NCBI GenBank assembly: GCA_020025955.1
Contig: JAHHRF010000002.1
Coordinates: forward strand, 16,190 to 80,189
From: Sutterella sp.
GTDB taxonomy: Bacteria; Pseudomonadota; Gammaproteobacteria; Burkholderiales; Burkholderiaceae_F
Length of the DNA: 64,000 nt
Reading direction: 5' to 3'
The translations under genes were made by a program, and so were the position numbers. Of this stretch, positions 54,262 to 63,085 are shown one piece after another. Below the pieces are notes generated by a model that was not told where the DNA came from, did not search any database, and saw nothing but the letters and a program-made list of their open reading frames with translations. Within the stretch, counting starts at the first letter, position 1. Every line of letters begins with the position of its first letter.

Positions 54262-54319
54262 CAAACGGAAAACGCCTCAAAGCGGTGCTGTTTACGTCCA
54301 ACAACACCCCTTCAAGGCG
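54262..54319 (-). terminator. rimO terminator
   Basis: Stem of 15 positions with 14 paired (arms 54305-54319 and 54273-54287, including two G-T pairs) followed on the minus strand by TTTTCCGTTT. Confidence 0.8.
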
Positions 54320-54344
54320 CTTCTGTTAACCGTTCAACCCTTCC

Positions 54345-55715
54345 TTACTGCGGATTGGCGGCACGAAACTCGGCTTCATTCGTGGGTTCGGCCACGAGGT
54401 CATGCTCTTCACTGTCGGTGATGCGCACGTCCACGAAGTCACCCGGCTCAAAGTGCTGCAAGGTTTCCACGTAGCACTTCCCGTCAATGTCGGGGGCATC
54501 GGCCTTGGTGCGGCAAATGGCTAAGCCATTTTCGTCATCCATTTCGTCCACGATGACTTGTTCCACACGACCGATCTTTTCACGCAATTTCTCACGACTG
54601 ATTTCTTCCTGCACTTCCATGAAGCGACGACGACGTTCTTCACGGACTTCGTCAGGGAGCGCCCCGGGGATGTCGTTCGCCTGGGCGCCTTCCACCGGCG
54701 AATAGGCAAAGCACCCCACGCGATCCAAACGGGCTTCACGCAAGAAGTCGAGCAAATATTCAAACTCGCTTTCCGTCTCGCCCGGGAACCCAGCAATGAA
54801 GGTGGAGCGAATCGTGATATCGGGGCAGACCGCACGCCACGCGGCAATACGCTCTAAGTTCTTTTCGGCGCTGGCCGGTCGCTTCATCGCCTTCAAGACG
54901 CGCGGGTGCGCATGCTGGAAGGGAACGTCCAAGTACGGCAACACTAAGCCTTCAGCCATCAAGGGGATGATGTCGTCGACGTGCGGGTACGGGTAGACGT
55001 AATGCAAACGCGTCCAAATGCCTAAACGACCCAATTCTTTGCAGAGGTCGAGCATACGAGTGCGCACGGGGCGACCGTTTGCAAACTGCAAGCTATAGCG
55101 CGTATCGACCCCATAGGCGGCCGTATCCTGACTAATCACCAAGAGTTCTTTCACGCCCGCGGCCTTTAAGTTTTCCGCTTCCGTGACAATGCTCCCGATG
55201 GGGCGGGAGACTAACTGACCGCGCAAATTCGGGATGATGCAAAACGCACAGTGGTGGTTGCACCCTTCACTAATCTTTAAATAGGCATAGTGTTTCGGGG
55301 TTAAACGCACACCGCAGTTGGGGACCAATTCGCCCCAAGGTTCATGGGGACGCGGTAAGTGGGCTTCCACCATCTGAAGCACTTCATCGGTGGAGTCGGG
55401 GCCCGTCACGCCTAAGACCTTCGGCAAACGCTTTAAGACGTAGTTGGAGCCGTCCACATCCGTGCGACCGCCCAAGCACCCGCAAACGATCACACGACCG
55501 TTTTCGGCTAAGGCTTCGCTAATGGCCTGAAGGCTTTCTTCCACGGCGGCATCAATAAAGCCACAGGTGTTGACGATGACTAAGTCCGCATCGTGGTAGG
55601 TGCGACCCACGCGATAACCGCGGGCACGCAATTCCGTCACAATGCGTTCCGTGTCCACCAACGCTTTGGGGCAACCCAAGGATACAAAGCCAACAACGGG
55701 GATAGCGTCGCTCAT
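54345..55715 (-). CDS. rimO: Ribosomal protein S12 methylthiotransferase
   Basis: Radical SAM enzyme with two iron-sulfur clusters that methylthiolates Asp88 of ribosomal protein S12. The 456-residue protein has the N-terminal cluster cysteines in [28 protein letters not shown] and VCGCLGG, the radical SAM motif CNHHCAFC in [19 protein letters not shown], and a C-terminal TRAM domain. Start at ATG 55715 ([18 protein letters not shown]) fits the family; the open frame extends 78 bp upstream without a better site. Separated from pgeF by a terminator. Confidence 0.96.
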   Translation of the reverse strand: MSDAIPVVGFVSLGCPKALVDTERIVTELRARGYRVGRTYHDADLVIVNTCGFIDAAVEESLQAISEALAENGRVIVCGCLGGRTDVDGSNYVLKRLPKVLGVTGPDSTDEVLQMVEAHLPRPHEPWGELVPNCGVRLTPKHYAYLKISEGCNHHCAFCIIPNLRGQLVSRPIGSIVTEAENLKAAGVKELLVISQDTAAYGVDTRYSLQFANGRPVRTRMLDLCKELGRLGIWTRLHYVYPYPHVDDIIPLMAEGLVLPYLDVPFQHAHPRVLKAMKRPASAEKNLERIAAWRAVCPDITIRSTFIAGFPGETESEFEYLLDFLREARLDRVGCFAYSPVEGAQANDIPGALPDEVREERRRRFMEVQEEISREKLREKIGRVEQVIVDEMDDENGLAICRTKADAPDIDGKCYVETLQHFEPGDFVDVRITDSEEHDLVAEPTNEAEFRAANPQ

Positions 55716-55821
55716 GGTCAAATCAATCTCCGAGTCCCTCACGAAAACGGGCTTTCCGTTTTTTTGTGGCCTGTTTGGGGTCAAACCCGCCACGTCGTAT
55801 TGAGGGGAACAAACAAAAAAG

Positions 55822-55861
55822 GGGAAAAAGAAGGCGTCCGAACGTTTAGGCTTTCGGACGC
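55822..55861 (-). terminator. pgeF terminator
   Basis: Perfect 9-bp stem GCGTCCGAA / TTCGGACGC; the minus strand continues CTTCTTTTTCC. It lies 30 bp after the pgeF stop. Confidence 0.85.
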
Positions 55862-55891
55862 TTCAAGAAAAAAGAAATAGCGAGGGGGAGT

Positions 55892-56698
55892 TTAACCCTT
55901 AATCCAGATCATCGCGGCATGACGCCCCGACTTTTCGCCATCTCGACGGTAACTGTAGAACTGTTCTTTGTCGGCGGCGGTGGACTGGCCCGAGGTGAAA
56001 ATCTTGGCGCTCCCTAAGCCCGCTGCACGCAAGCGCTTTACAGCGATTGCCACCAACGAGCAGTAGGCCTTGCCGGTGACGGGATCGCGACGGAAGTATT
56101 TTTCATTGGCAAGGTCCGCGTCCTTTTCGAGGAAGGCGTCAATCAAATCGTCGCCCACTTCAAAGTCGTCCATCCCAATGTGCGGACCCACCCAAGCGAG
56201 AATCTCGCCGCCCTCAGGATCTAACGCTTTGAGCGCGTCAATAGTGGCTTCTAAAACGCCCTCATTTAACCCGCGCCAGCCAGCGTGCGCTGCGCCCACG
56301 GCGGTACCCTTTTCGTTGGTGAAGAGTACCGGCATGCAATCAGCCACCATCACGGTGCAGACGACGTTGGCGTCTTTCGTCACCGCCGCGTCGGCCTCGT
56401 TATCCGTTAAGGCTTCCCCTGCTTTTAAGGTCACCACACGGGTGGAGTGAACTTGGTTGAGCCAAACGGGGTCGGTGGGGACGAGCTGCGCCACCATCTC
56501 ACGGTTCATGCGCACGCACGTGGCATTGTCTCCCGTGTGCGGGGCCACGTTTAAGCCCATGATCCCCGACGCATCGCCCCATGGGCCCGAAGAAACGCCC
56601 CCTGAGCGTAACGTAAAGAGTGCATCCACACCCGCGGGCGCTGCGCCCTTCCAGGTGGGGTGAATCAGTCGTAACTCAGGTTTCGTTAAATCAGCCAT
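55892..56698 (-). CDS. pgeF: PgeF/YfiH family peptidoglycan-editing enzyme
   Basis: Copper/zinc-dependent enzyme of the former YfiH/laccase family, now linked to editing incorrect amino acids in peptidoglycan precursors; it may also have purine nucleosidase activity. The 268-residue protein shows LNQVHSTRVV, the DCMPVLF site and AVGAAHAGWRGLNEGVLEAT with the metal-binding histidines, and AWVGPHIGMDDFEVGDDL. Its ATG at 56698 overlaps the end of rluD by eight bases, as in the conserved rluD-pgeF pair. It ends with a strong terminator. Confidence 0.92.
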   Translation of the reverse strand: MADLTKPELRLIHPTWKGAAPAGVDALFTLRSGGVSSGPWGDASGIMGLNVAPHTGDNATCVRMNREMVAQLVPTDPVWLNQVHSTRVVTLKAGEALTDNEADAAVTKDANVVCTVMVADCMPVLFTNEKGTAVGAAHAGWRGLNEGVLEATIDALKALDPEGGEILAWVGPHIGMDDFEVGDDLIDAFLEKDADLANEKYFRRDPVTGKAYCSLVAIAVKRLRAAGLGSAKIFTSGQSTAADKEQFYSYRRDGEKSGRHAAMIWIKG

Positions 56699-57749
56699 GG
56701 TATACCTCACGTTCAAAAATATCGACCGGACGGTCATAGGGACCAAAGCCCAAGGCGTCCATCAAGTCAATCATGTCGTCCTGAGGCTTCACAAACCATT
56801 CCATCTCTTCGCCCGTCTTGGGGTGAATCAACCCTAAGCGGGAGGCATGCAAGGCCTGACGATGGAAGTCCAATTCGTTTTCAATCTTCACCATTAAACC
56901 GGGAGCGCGCCCTCGGTACGTCTGGTCCCCAATCAAGGGGAGGTCTTCGCCCGTTAAGTGCACGCGAATCTGGTGGGTGCGACCCGTATCTAAGCGGCAA
57001 GCAACCCAAGAGACGGGGGTGCCGTCGAGTTCACTCCAACCCACGCAACGCGCACGGGTGCGAGCGGGTTTGGCTTTAACGCCAATGGAGCCCGGGAACC
57101 CCTTGAAGCGAATGCGAGAGCGCGGATCGCGACCAATGGGCACGTCGACCACAAAGTCCACAGCGGCCGAGCCCAACGTAAAGGCCCAGTATTCACGCTT
57201 CACGGTACGCTCTTGGAGCTGACGCACGAGGTTGGTTTGGGCCGCTAAGGTGCGCGCCACCACCATTAACCCCGTCGTATCACGGTCTAAGCGGTGCACG
57301 ATCCCAGCGCGCGGGACATCACGCAATTCCGGGTAACGGGCAAGCAACCCATTTAACATGGTGCCCCCAGGGTTCCCAGCACCCGGGTGCACAACGAGGC
57401 CCACGGGTTTATTCACCACAATAATGGTGTCGTCTTCGTAAACGACGTCGAGCACAACGCTTTCGTCCGCTTCGTATTGGAGCTGTTCGTCCATACGGGG
57501 CTCTTCCAAGAGTTCGAGCTCATCGCCTTCACTGACTTTCTGGCGAATCTTGAGCGCGGGCTCCCCATTAACTAAGACGGAACCGTCTTCAATTAACTTT
57601 TGTAAACGGGCACGGCTCACCTCAGGCATGAGGGTCGCTAATACCTTATCTAGGCGTTCGCCCCAGACCCCTTCCACCGTAAAACTTGGTAAAGTGTCAA
57701 CATCGACGTCGTTGCCCAACGCCTGGGTATCGGTATAATTTGAAGACAT
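56691..57749 (-). CDS. rluD: 23S rRNA pseudouridine(1911/1915/1917) synthase
   Basis: Modifies helix 69 of 23S rRNA, needed for proper 50S assembly. The 352-residue protein has an S4 RNA-binding domain (ERLDKVLATLMPEVSRARLQKLI) and the pseudouridine synthase core with the catalytic Asp in IVHRLDRDTTGLMVVA, plus NKPVGLVVHPG. Two ATG starts are possible: 57749, used here, and 57770, which overlaps the bamD start codon on the other strand (CATG). The bamD promoter lies inside either version. pgeF overlaps the 3' end by eight bases. Confidence 0.95.
   Translation of the reverse strand: MSSNYTDTQALGNDVDVDTLPSFTVEGVWGERLDKVLATLMPEVSRARLQKLIEDGSVLVNGEPALKIRQKVSEGDELELLEEPRMDEQLQYEADESVVLDVVYEDDTIIVVNKPVGLVVHPGAGNPGGTMLNGLLARYPELRDVPRAGIVHRLDRDTTGLMVVARTLAAQTNLVRQLQERTVKREYWAFTLGSAAVDFVVDVPIGRDPRSRIRFKGFPGSIGVKAKPARTRARCVGWSELDGTPVSWVACRLDTGRTHQIRVHLTGEDLPLIGDQTYRGRAPGLMVKIENELDFHRQALHASRLGLIHPKTGEEMEWFVKPQDDMIDLMDALGFGPYDRPVDIFEREVYHG
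57712..57739 (+). promoter_or_regulatory. Promoter of bamD
   Basis: TTGCCC, a 16-bp spacer and a perfect TATAAT box, with the start codon 30 bp after the -10 element. The promoter lies within the N-terminal coding region of rluD on the opposite strand. Confidence 0.7.
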
Positions 57750-57768
57750 ATTTTCCGAACTACTTGTC

Positions 57769-58539
57769 ATGAAATTAAATTTTCCTTTTAAGCGTTTAGT
57801 CGTTCGCACCGTGTGCGTGACCGCGCTCACCCTGGCAACCGCGTCTTGCTCGTGGCTCAGTAGCCTCGACCAGGACAAAACGGCAGAATGGTCAGCTCAA
57901 CAGTTGTATTCTGCAGCCCATGACGCCCTCAACGAAGGCAACTGGACGGATGCCAAGAATTATTACACCAAACTCGAATCGCGCTATCCCTTCGGGACCT
58001 ATGCTCAGCAAGCGCAAGTCGACTTGGTTTATGTGTATTGGAAGGACGGGGAAGCCGCGCAAGCCGTTTCGCAAGCCGATCGCTTCCTTCAGAGCTTCCC
58101 CAGCAATCCCAATGCGGATTACGTTCTCTACATGAAGGCCTTAGCGACCTTGAATGAGACGGACGGGATGTTCTCGTGGTTACTCGCCAATGACGCGTCC
58201 CAGCGTGATGCCCAGGCCGCGCGTCAAGCGTTTGATACGCTCAAAACCTTGGTGTTGCGTTTCCCTGAGAGCCGTTACGCCCCGGAAGCTCGTCGTCGCA
58301 TGAACGAATTGGTGATTTCTCAGGCCAAGCACGAGCTCCAAATCGCTCAATATTACTACGTTCGCCACGCCTATGTGGCCGCGATCGACCGTGCTCAGCG
58401 TGTGGTAAGTGAATTCCAAAACACCCCCATGCGTACACAAGCCCTGGAACTCATTAAAAAGAGCTACGAAAAGCTCAACATTAAAGCCTTGGAAAACGAC
58501 ACCGATCGTATCCTTCGCTTAAATGCCAAGACGAAATAA
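57769..58539 (+). CDS. bamD: Outer membrane protein assembly factor BamD
   Basis: Lipoprotein of the BAM complex that inserts beta-barrels into the outer membrane; essential in many species. The 256-residue precursor has a signal peptide with lipobox-like LATASC (lipidated Cys about residue 27) and five TPR-like repeats: AQQLYSAAHDALNEGNWTDAKNYYTKLESRYPFGTYAQQAQVDLVYVYWK and AARQAFDTLKTLVLRFPESRYAPEARRRMNEL. It diverges from rluD with overlapping or near-touching starts. No ribosome-binding site is clear. Confidence 0.95.
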   Translation: MKLNFPFKRLVVRTVCVTALTLATASCSWLSSLDQDKTAEWSAQQLYSAAHDALNEGNWTDAKNYYTKLESRYPFGTYAQQAQVDLVYVYWKDGEAAQAVSQADRFLQSFPSNPNADYVLYMKALATLNETDGMFSWLLANDASQRDAQAARQAFDTLKTLVLRFPESRYAPEARRRMNELVISQAKHELQIAQYYYVRHAYVAAIDRAQRVVSEFQNTPMRTQALELIKKSYEKLNIKALENDTDRILRLNAKTK

Positions 58540-58560
58540 GGGGCTCTGCCCTTAGCACCC

Positions 58561-58600
58561 AACGCCTTGATGGTTTTTCCATCAGGGCGTTTTCCGTTTT
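58561..58600 (+). terminator. bamD terminator
   Basis: Thirteen-base stem AACGCCTTGATGG / CCATCAGGGCGTT (one G-T pair) with a TTTTT loop, then TTCCGTTTT. Confidence 0.88.
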
Positions 58601-58673
58601 TGTGCGCTTGATTTCCCGGGACGCCGGCTGCTAAGCTGCCTAGAGTGCGTTAACCCCTCTAGGGCGTCCTCTC

Positions 58674-59399
58674 ATGAACTTTCTCGTTTGGCTCTACAAC
58701 AACAAGGCCGCTCCCAAGGCCTACACCTCGAAAAAGTACGCGGCAGCCGTTGAAGTTCGCGTGGCACAACTGTGTCGAGCGCGCGGTTGGCCGACGCCTC
58801 AAGGCTGCTCGGAGCCCGATCGTTTTGATGCCCTCAAAGCGCAAATCTTTGCGGATCCTGAATTCATTGAATTTAACGACGTGGGGCACCGCATGTATTC
58901 GGCGGCGCTTAATTGGTACAGTCGCTATCTTGAAACCCAAGAAACGGCGATGGAGGCGCTCAACCACGATTTAACGGCGATTGAAGCCCAGAAATTAGAT
59001 ACCACCACGCGGCTCGCGCTCACCGAAGCGCGCATTGGGCAAGGGACTTACCGTGCGGCGCTTTTAAGTCGTTGGCAGGGGCAGTGTGCGGTCACGGGCG
59101 TGGGGCACTCGAGTTTTCTCGTGGCCTCTCACATCAAGCCCTGGCGTTTAGCCACGAACCCGGAGCGGCTCGACCCCACGAATGGTCTGCTGTTAACCCC
59201 CAATCTAGACCGCGCCTTTGATCAGGGGTTTATCACGTTTGATACCGACGGCTTTATTCGGGTGTCGGAAGCGTTAATCCCGAGTGATGCGCACGGGCTC
59301 GGGATTCATGATTCGCTTCGATTGCGGAAGACGGACGATCCCCTCAAGGCGTACCTTGCCTGGCACCGTCAGCATCTCTTTATTCGGGAAGGGCGTTGA
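58674..59399 (+). CDS. HNH endonuclease domain protein, orphan
   Basis: A 241-residue protein whose C-terminal half is an HNH_2-type nuclease domain: GQGTYRAALLSRWQGQCAVTG, VASHIKPWRLATNPERLDPTNGLLLTPNLDRAFDQGFITFD. The histidine in SHIKPW, the asparagine in PTNGLLL and the DRAFD motif fit this nuclease class, which includes restriction endonucleases. The N-terminal part (residues 1-115) is not recognised. No methyltransferase or other defence gene is adjacent, so its role in restriction is only possible. The last 20 bases overlap the 3' end of the minus-strand MFS gene. Confidence 0.82.
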   Translation: MNFLVWLYNNKAAPKAYTSKKYAAAVEVRVAQLCRARGWPTPQGCSEPDRFDALKAQIFADPEFIEFNDVGHRMYSAALNWYSRYLETQETAMEALNHDLTAIEAQKLDTTTRLALTEARIGQGTYRAALLSRWQGQCAVTGVGHSSFLVASHIKPWRLATNPERLDPTNGLLLTPNLDRAFDQGFITFDTDGFIRVSEALIPSDAHGLGIHDSLRLRKTDDPLKAYLAWHRQHLFIREGR

Positions 59400-60699
59400 G
59401 TTTCGCGACCGCACGACCGCGCTCTAAGTCGATCGTGGTTAAGGTCAAGAGCGCAAAGATAAAGAACGACCCCGTCGTCCAAATCGCAATACGATGGTCG
59501 CCACTCGTCGCCCACGTCACGGTCCCGTAAGTAATGGGCCCCACGACCGCCGCAAACCAGATACTTAAGTTCCAAAAACTAAAGAATTCCGCTAAGCGTG
59601 AGGCGGGTGCCAGGGCGCCCACCATGGCACGACCCGCCGACTGGCTCGAGCCCATGGAAAGCCCCGCCAAATTGGCCGCAACCCAGAATTGCTCAACGGA
59701 CGTGGACGTGGCGGCCACAACCACCATCACGCACCAAAGGAGCAAGGTGAGCCCCAAGGCTTCTTTGTGACCAATGCGGTCTTGCAACCACCCAAAGCCC
59801 AAAGCCCCGATGGCGGCCGTGATGTTGACGACAAAAATCATCAAGAGCGTGTCTTGGGTCGTAAAGTGCATGACTTCTGCTGCGTAGACGGCAGAAATCG
59901 TAATCACAACACTCACCCCACACTGAAAGAAAAAGCCGCAGAGGCTCAAGCGTGCAAAGTCTTGATAGTCCTTGATGTGCGTGAGCGTGGCGCGAAGTTC
60001 TTTGAGACTTGCTTTGGCCACCTCCCAGCTTTTCGCCTTCTGCCCGTCGCGCAATCGCGGGAGGCTTCGCTCTTTCACAAAGAAAAAGAAAGGTAGTGCG
60101 GCCACGGCATAAAGTAACGCCGTAAAGAGTACCGTCCCCGTAACGGCTTCGTCACTCGTCAAGCCCCAGCTCTCCGCCTTAATCACTAAGAGTAAAGCGC
60201 CCGCTAAGGCAACCAAACCGCCCCCGTACCCAATACTCCAGCCCCAGCCTGAGGCTTTACCGAGACTTTCTTCACGGGCTAATTCCGGCAAAAACGCAGA
60301 CGACAGACTCTCCCCCATGTTGTAGGCGAGGTTCGAAACAATCAGCATGGCGCAGGCCCACGGCAGGCGCCCAGGTTCCGCAAAGGCCAAGCCCACGGTC
60401 CCCAGCACGCAGAGTAACGTGGCGGCCGCCAACCACTTACGTTTATTGGCGCGCGCATCGGCCACCGCCCCCACCATGGGCATGACGAGCATGGACAAAG
60501 CGTTACTCACGCTAATCACAAGGGTCCAGAGAAAGGTCCCCCATTCGTCGCCACCCGCTAAGACAGCAACGAAGTAGACATTAAAGACGGCGGTTAACAC
60601 CACGGTGGTGTAACCGGAATTGGCAAAATCGTATAAGGCCCAGCCCCACATTTCGCGAGGTTGGACGGTGGGCTTTGCCCACGCGCGGGGTCCGATCAT
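59380..60699 (-). CDS. MFS transporter of the UMF1 (Atg22-like) family
   Basis: Inner-membrane protein of 439 residues with about 12 helices. The N-terminal MWGWALYDFANSGYTTVVLTAVFNVYF is the defining motif of the UMF1/Atg22-like MFS group, followed by LVMPMVGAVADARANKRKWL and GESLSSAFLPELA. Bacterial members have unknown substrates. The HDAC-like gene ends 18 bp upstream in the same direction, so they are probably co-transcribed. Its last 20 bases overlap the convergent HNH gene. Confidence 0.88.
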   Translation of the reverse strand: MIGPRAWAKPTVQPREMWGWALYDFANSGYTTVVLTAVFNVYFVAVLAGGDEWGTFLWTLVISVSNALSMLVMPMVGAVADARANKRKWLAAATLLCVLGTVGLAFAEPGRLPWACAMLIVSNLAYNMGESLSSAFLPELAREESLGKASGWGWSIGYGGGLVALAGALLLVIKAESWGLTSDEAVTGTVLFTALLYAVAALPFFFFVKERSLPRLRDGQKAKSWEVAKASLKELRATLTHIKDYQDFARLSLCGFFFQCGVSVVITISAVYAAEVMHFTTQDTLLMIFVVNITAAIGALGFGWLQDRIGHKEALGLTLLLWCVMVVVAATSTSVEQFWVAANLAGLSMGSSQSAGRAMVGALAPASRLAEFFSFWNLSIWFAAVVGPITYGTVTWATSGDHRIAIWTTGSFFIFALLTLTTIDLERGRAVAKLNALPE

Positions 60700-60717
60700 G
60701 AGGGTTCTCTCTTTGAC

Positions 60718-61767
60718 TTAGGCCGTCGTCGCGGACTCTTCCGCAAAACGCACCAAGGTATTTAAGTGCGCCAAGGCACTACGAGCGAGGCTTCGTACGT
60801 TGTAGCCCCCTTCTAAGACGCTCACGACACGGCCCCCTGCCACTTGACGCGCCAGGGTTAAAAACCCACGGGTGAGCGCCGCAAAGTCGGCTTCCCCGAG
60901 TTTTAATTGCGCCATCTTCTCTTCCGTGTGGGCATCAAACCCGGCGGAAAAGAAAACCAGATCGGGCGAGAAGGTGGTGAGAATGGGGGCCCACTCTTCT
61001 TCAATTTTCGCCATCACGTCTTGCCCCGTGGCGCCCGCGGGCAGGGGCAAGCGGTGGGCGTTACCTGGCGCCACCTCCGCAATCGTTTGCGGATAAAGGG
61101 GCCACTGATAGAGGGAGAAAAACTGCACGCCTTCGACGTCAGCCAGAATTTCTTCGGTGCCGTCCCCGTGGTGCACGTCAAAGTCAATGACGGCAATACG
61201 TTCCACCCCGTAGCGGTGCTTCGCATAAAGCGCCCCTAAAGCGACGTTGTTGACGTAACAAAAGCCGGCGGCCGTCGCGCGCCCCGCATGGTGTCCCGGG
61301 GGACGAATCGCACAAAATGCATTTTCAAAGCGATCGAGCATGACGGCGTCCACCGCATCCAATACGGCGCCGGCAGAAAGCGCAGCGCGCTCAAAGGTCT
61401 GCGCTTGCACAGGGGTGTCCGGTGACGCAAACGTGGCCAGGGCCGTCTCATCGCCCTGGCTTGCGGCCTCCAATCGCGCTAAATAGCTGGGATCGTGCGC
61501 CAAGGCCATTTCCTCTAACGACGCAGGTCGCGAAATCACGCGTTCCACACGGTCGTCAAGGCCTGTCGCAATCAGCATCGACTCAATCGCGTCCAAACGC
61601 TCTGGGCTCTCAGGCGAGCGCGGAATCTCAAAGCGCGACTCCCCCAATTGGGACTTCACCAAGTCCTCGGGCGACGGGGCGGCTTCAGGGATTTCAGGCG
61701 CTTCACAATCCACTGCTTCATGGGTGAAATACCCCGTGCGAATGGGTTTAGGGAGAGTAGAGGTCAC
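60718..61767 (-). CDS. Histone deacetylase superfamily protein
   Basis: Zinc-dependent amidohydrolase of the acetoin utilisation AcuC/acetylpolyamine amidohydrolase kind; it hydrolyses acetylated lysines or polyamines. About 349 residues. The catalytic motifs are RPPGHHAGRATAAGFCYVNNV with the tandem histidines, IDFDVHHGDGTEEI and FFSAGFDAHTEEKM (zinc ligands D, H and D), and VLEGGYNVRSL. Start chosen at GTG 61767 before TSTLPKPIRTGYF; it is uncertain, because a TTG at 61827 is also in frame but lies in a promoter-like region. The MFS gene follows by 18 bp. Confidence 0.88.
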   Translation of the reverse strand: MTSTLPKPIRTGYFTHEAVDCEAPEIPEAAPSPEDLVKSQLGESRFEIPRSPESPERLDAIESMLIATGLDDRVERVISRPASLEEMALAHDPSYLARLEAASQGDETALATFASPDTPVQAQTFERAALSAGAVLDAVDAVMLDRFENAFCAIRPPGHHAGRATAAGFCYVNNVALGALYAKHRYGVERIAVIDFDVHHGDGTEEILADVEGVQFFSLYQWPLYPQTIAEVAPGNAHRLPLPAGATGQDVMAKIEEEWAPILTTFSPDLVFFSAGFDAHTEEKMAQLKLGEADFAALTRGFLTLARQVAGGRVVSVLEGGYNVRSLARSALAHLNTLVRFAEESATTA

Positions 61768-61821
61768 GTCAGTGCGATAAAAGAATTCAATAATGGTTGT
61801 AGATAATACTCTAGTCTGGGT

Positions 61822-61917
61822 CACCAAGCGTTGTCATTTCGATCAAGCAAGACGGTTAGGGGCTTGGTAAAATGTGCCCACGACCGATACACCAAGCGTC
61901 TAACCGTGGGCGTTTTT
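61822..61917 (+). promoter_or_regulatory. Attenuator-like leader upstream of mltB
   Basis: Three mutually exclusive pairings are possible. (1) ACCAAGC (61823-61829) with GCTTGGT (61862-61868). (2) ACGGTTAG-gg-GCTTGGT (61852-61868) with ACCAAGC-gt-CTAACCGT (61891-61907), 15 bp. (3) A terminator hairpin GCCCACG (61876-61882) / CGTGGGC (61905-61911) followed by GTTTTT. Pairing 2 sequesters part of the terminator 3' arm. The 10-mer CACCAAGCGT is repeated exactly at 61822 and 61890. The whole leader ends 53 bp before mltB. The ligand, if any, is unknown. Confidence 0.55.
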
Positions 61918-61969
61918 CACGCCTTGACCGCTTGCCTTCGGCCCCTCTCTCTTTTCTTGGACAATCGAA

Positions 61970-63085
61970 TTGCTTCGTTTCGCCCTCTCTTTTCGACCCC
62001 TCACGTCTCTTTTGGTTTTCGTTGGCCTTGCGCTGGTGAGCTATGGGGTGATTGCCCCCAAGGTTGCCGTCGCGGAACCCGCCCACTATGAAACGCGAGA
62101 ACCGGTGAAGGCCTACTTAACCGCCTTGTCCCAAGAAACCCAGATTCCGTATGCGTGGTTAAAAGAGGCCGTCGAAGCGGCGCAATACTGTCGCCTCTGC
62201 GAAAAGCGCATGACGCCCAGAAAGCGTCCCGCCACCGCTGACAAATCCCAACAAGCCAAACCTCGCCCCCTTAATTTCTTGCATTATTCGCGACGCCTCC
62301 TGGGGGCCGATCGTATGGAGCGTGGGCTCGCCTTTTTAGAGACGCACCAAGCCACCTTTCAAAAGGCGTACGATGAGACGGGCGTCTCCCCTTGGGTGAT
62401 TGCCTCCATCATCGGCATCGAAACGCACTACGGTCATCAGATGGGGAACTTCCGCGTGCTGGACGTCTTAATGACCTTGTCCTTTGACTACACGCGTCGT
62501 GAAACGTTCTACAAAAAAGAGCTCGGTCACTTCTTGCGCTACTGCTACCGTGAAGGGATTGATCCCACCTCGGTGCGTGGCAGTTGGGCGGGCGCCTGGG
62601 GCTATGGGCAGTTTATGCCCAGTTCCGTCGACGCCTACGCCAAGGACGGGAATGGTGACGGGCACGCCGACTTAACGGGAAGCCCTGAGGACGCCATTAT
62701 GAGTGTGGCCAATTACCTCGCGAAAAACGGCTGGGAAAAGGGTACCCCCATCATGCTCCGAGCCCAAGGCACGGACGAGGTGTTACGTCCCTTTGTGAAA
62801 AAGACGATTAAGCCGCAGGTCCCCTTAAAGGCATTGCGTGACGCAGGCGTCAAGGTGATGAGTGAAGCGCCTGACACCTTAAACGTGTTGGTTGCAGACA
62901 TCTATTGGAAAAAGGATACGAAGCTCCACGGAACCTACTGGTACCTGGGCACGCAAAACTTCTCCACGATCCTCTCCTACAACCGTGCGTACTACTACGC
63001 GACAGCGGTTACGCTCTTGGCGGAACGCTTTGAAGCGGCCTTTGCGACGCGTGGGGAAACGCTCTTTAAAGAACCCACCCCCTAA
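61970..63085 (+). CDS. mltB: Membrane-bound lytic murein transglycosylase B
   Basis: Cleaves peptidoglycan glycan strands between MurNAc and GlcNAc, forming 1,6-anhydro ends; periplasmic, GH103 type. The 371-residue protein has a hydrophobic N-terminal segment (signal or anchor, VFVGLALVSYGVIAP), the catalytic Glu in GIETHYGHQMGNFRVLDVL, and the conserved GSWAGAWGYGQFMPSSVDAYA. Start TTG at 61970 is the only usual start in this frame after a stop at 61925, except for an internal GTG. A pair of cysteines, YCRLCEKR (Cys74, Cys77), sits in an insertion near RKRPATADKSQQAKPRP and is unusual. The upstream leader may attenuate transcription. Confidence 0.93.
   Translation: MLRFALSFRPLTSLLVFVGLALVSYGVIAPKVAVAEPAHYETREPVKAYLTALSQETQIPYAWLKEAVEAAQYCRLCEKRMTPRKRPATADKSQQAKPRPLNFLHYSRRLLGADRMERGLAFLETHQATFQKAYDETGVSPWVIASIIGIETHYGHQMGNFRVLDVLMTLSFDYTRRETFYKKELGHFLRYCYREGIDPTSVRGSWAGAWGYGQFMPSSVDAYAKDGNGDGHADLTGSPEDAIMSVANYLAKNGWEKGTPIMLRAQGTDEVLRPFVKKTIKPQVPLKALRDAGVKVMSEAPDTLNVLVADIYWKKDTKLHGTYWYLGTQNFSTILSYNRAYYYATAVTLLAERFEAAFATRGETLFKEPTP

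Larger units (their letters stand above)
53799..54344. other. 546-bp region between fimV and rimO
   Basis: Contains the orphan terminator at 54005-54050, a perfect ACCACG/CGTGGT hairpin at 54107-54122, a palindrome GAGGCCTC near 54172, and the rimO terminator (54262-54319). Open frames on both strands in this gap have no recognisable features and no ribosome-binding sites, so none is annotated. Confidence 0.5.
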
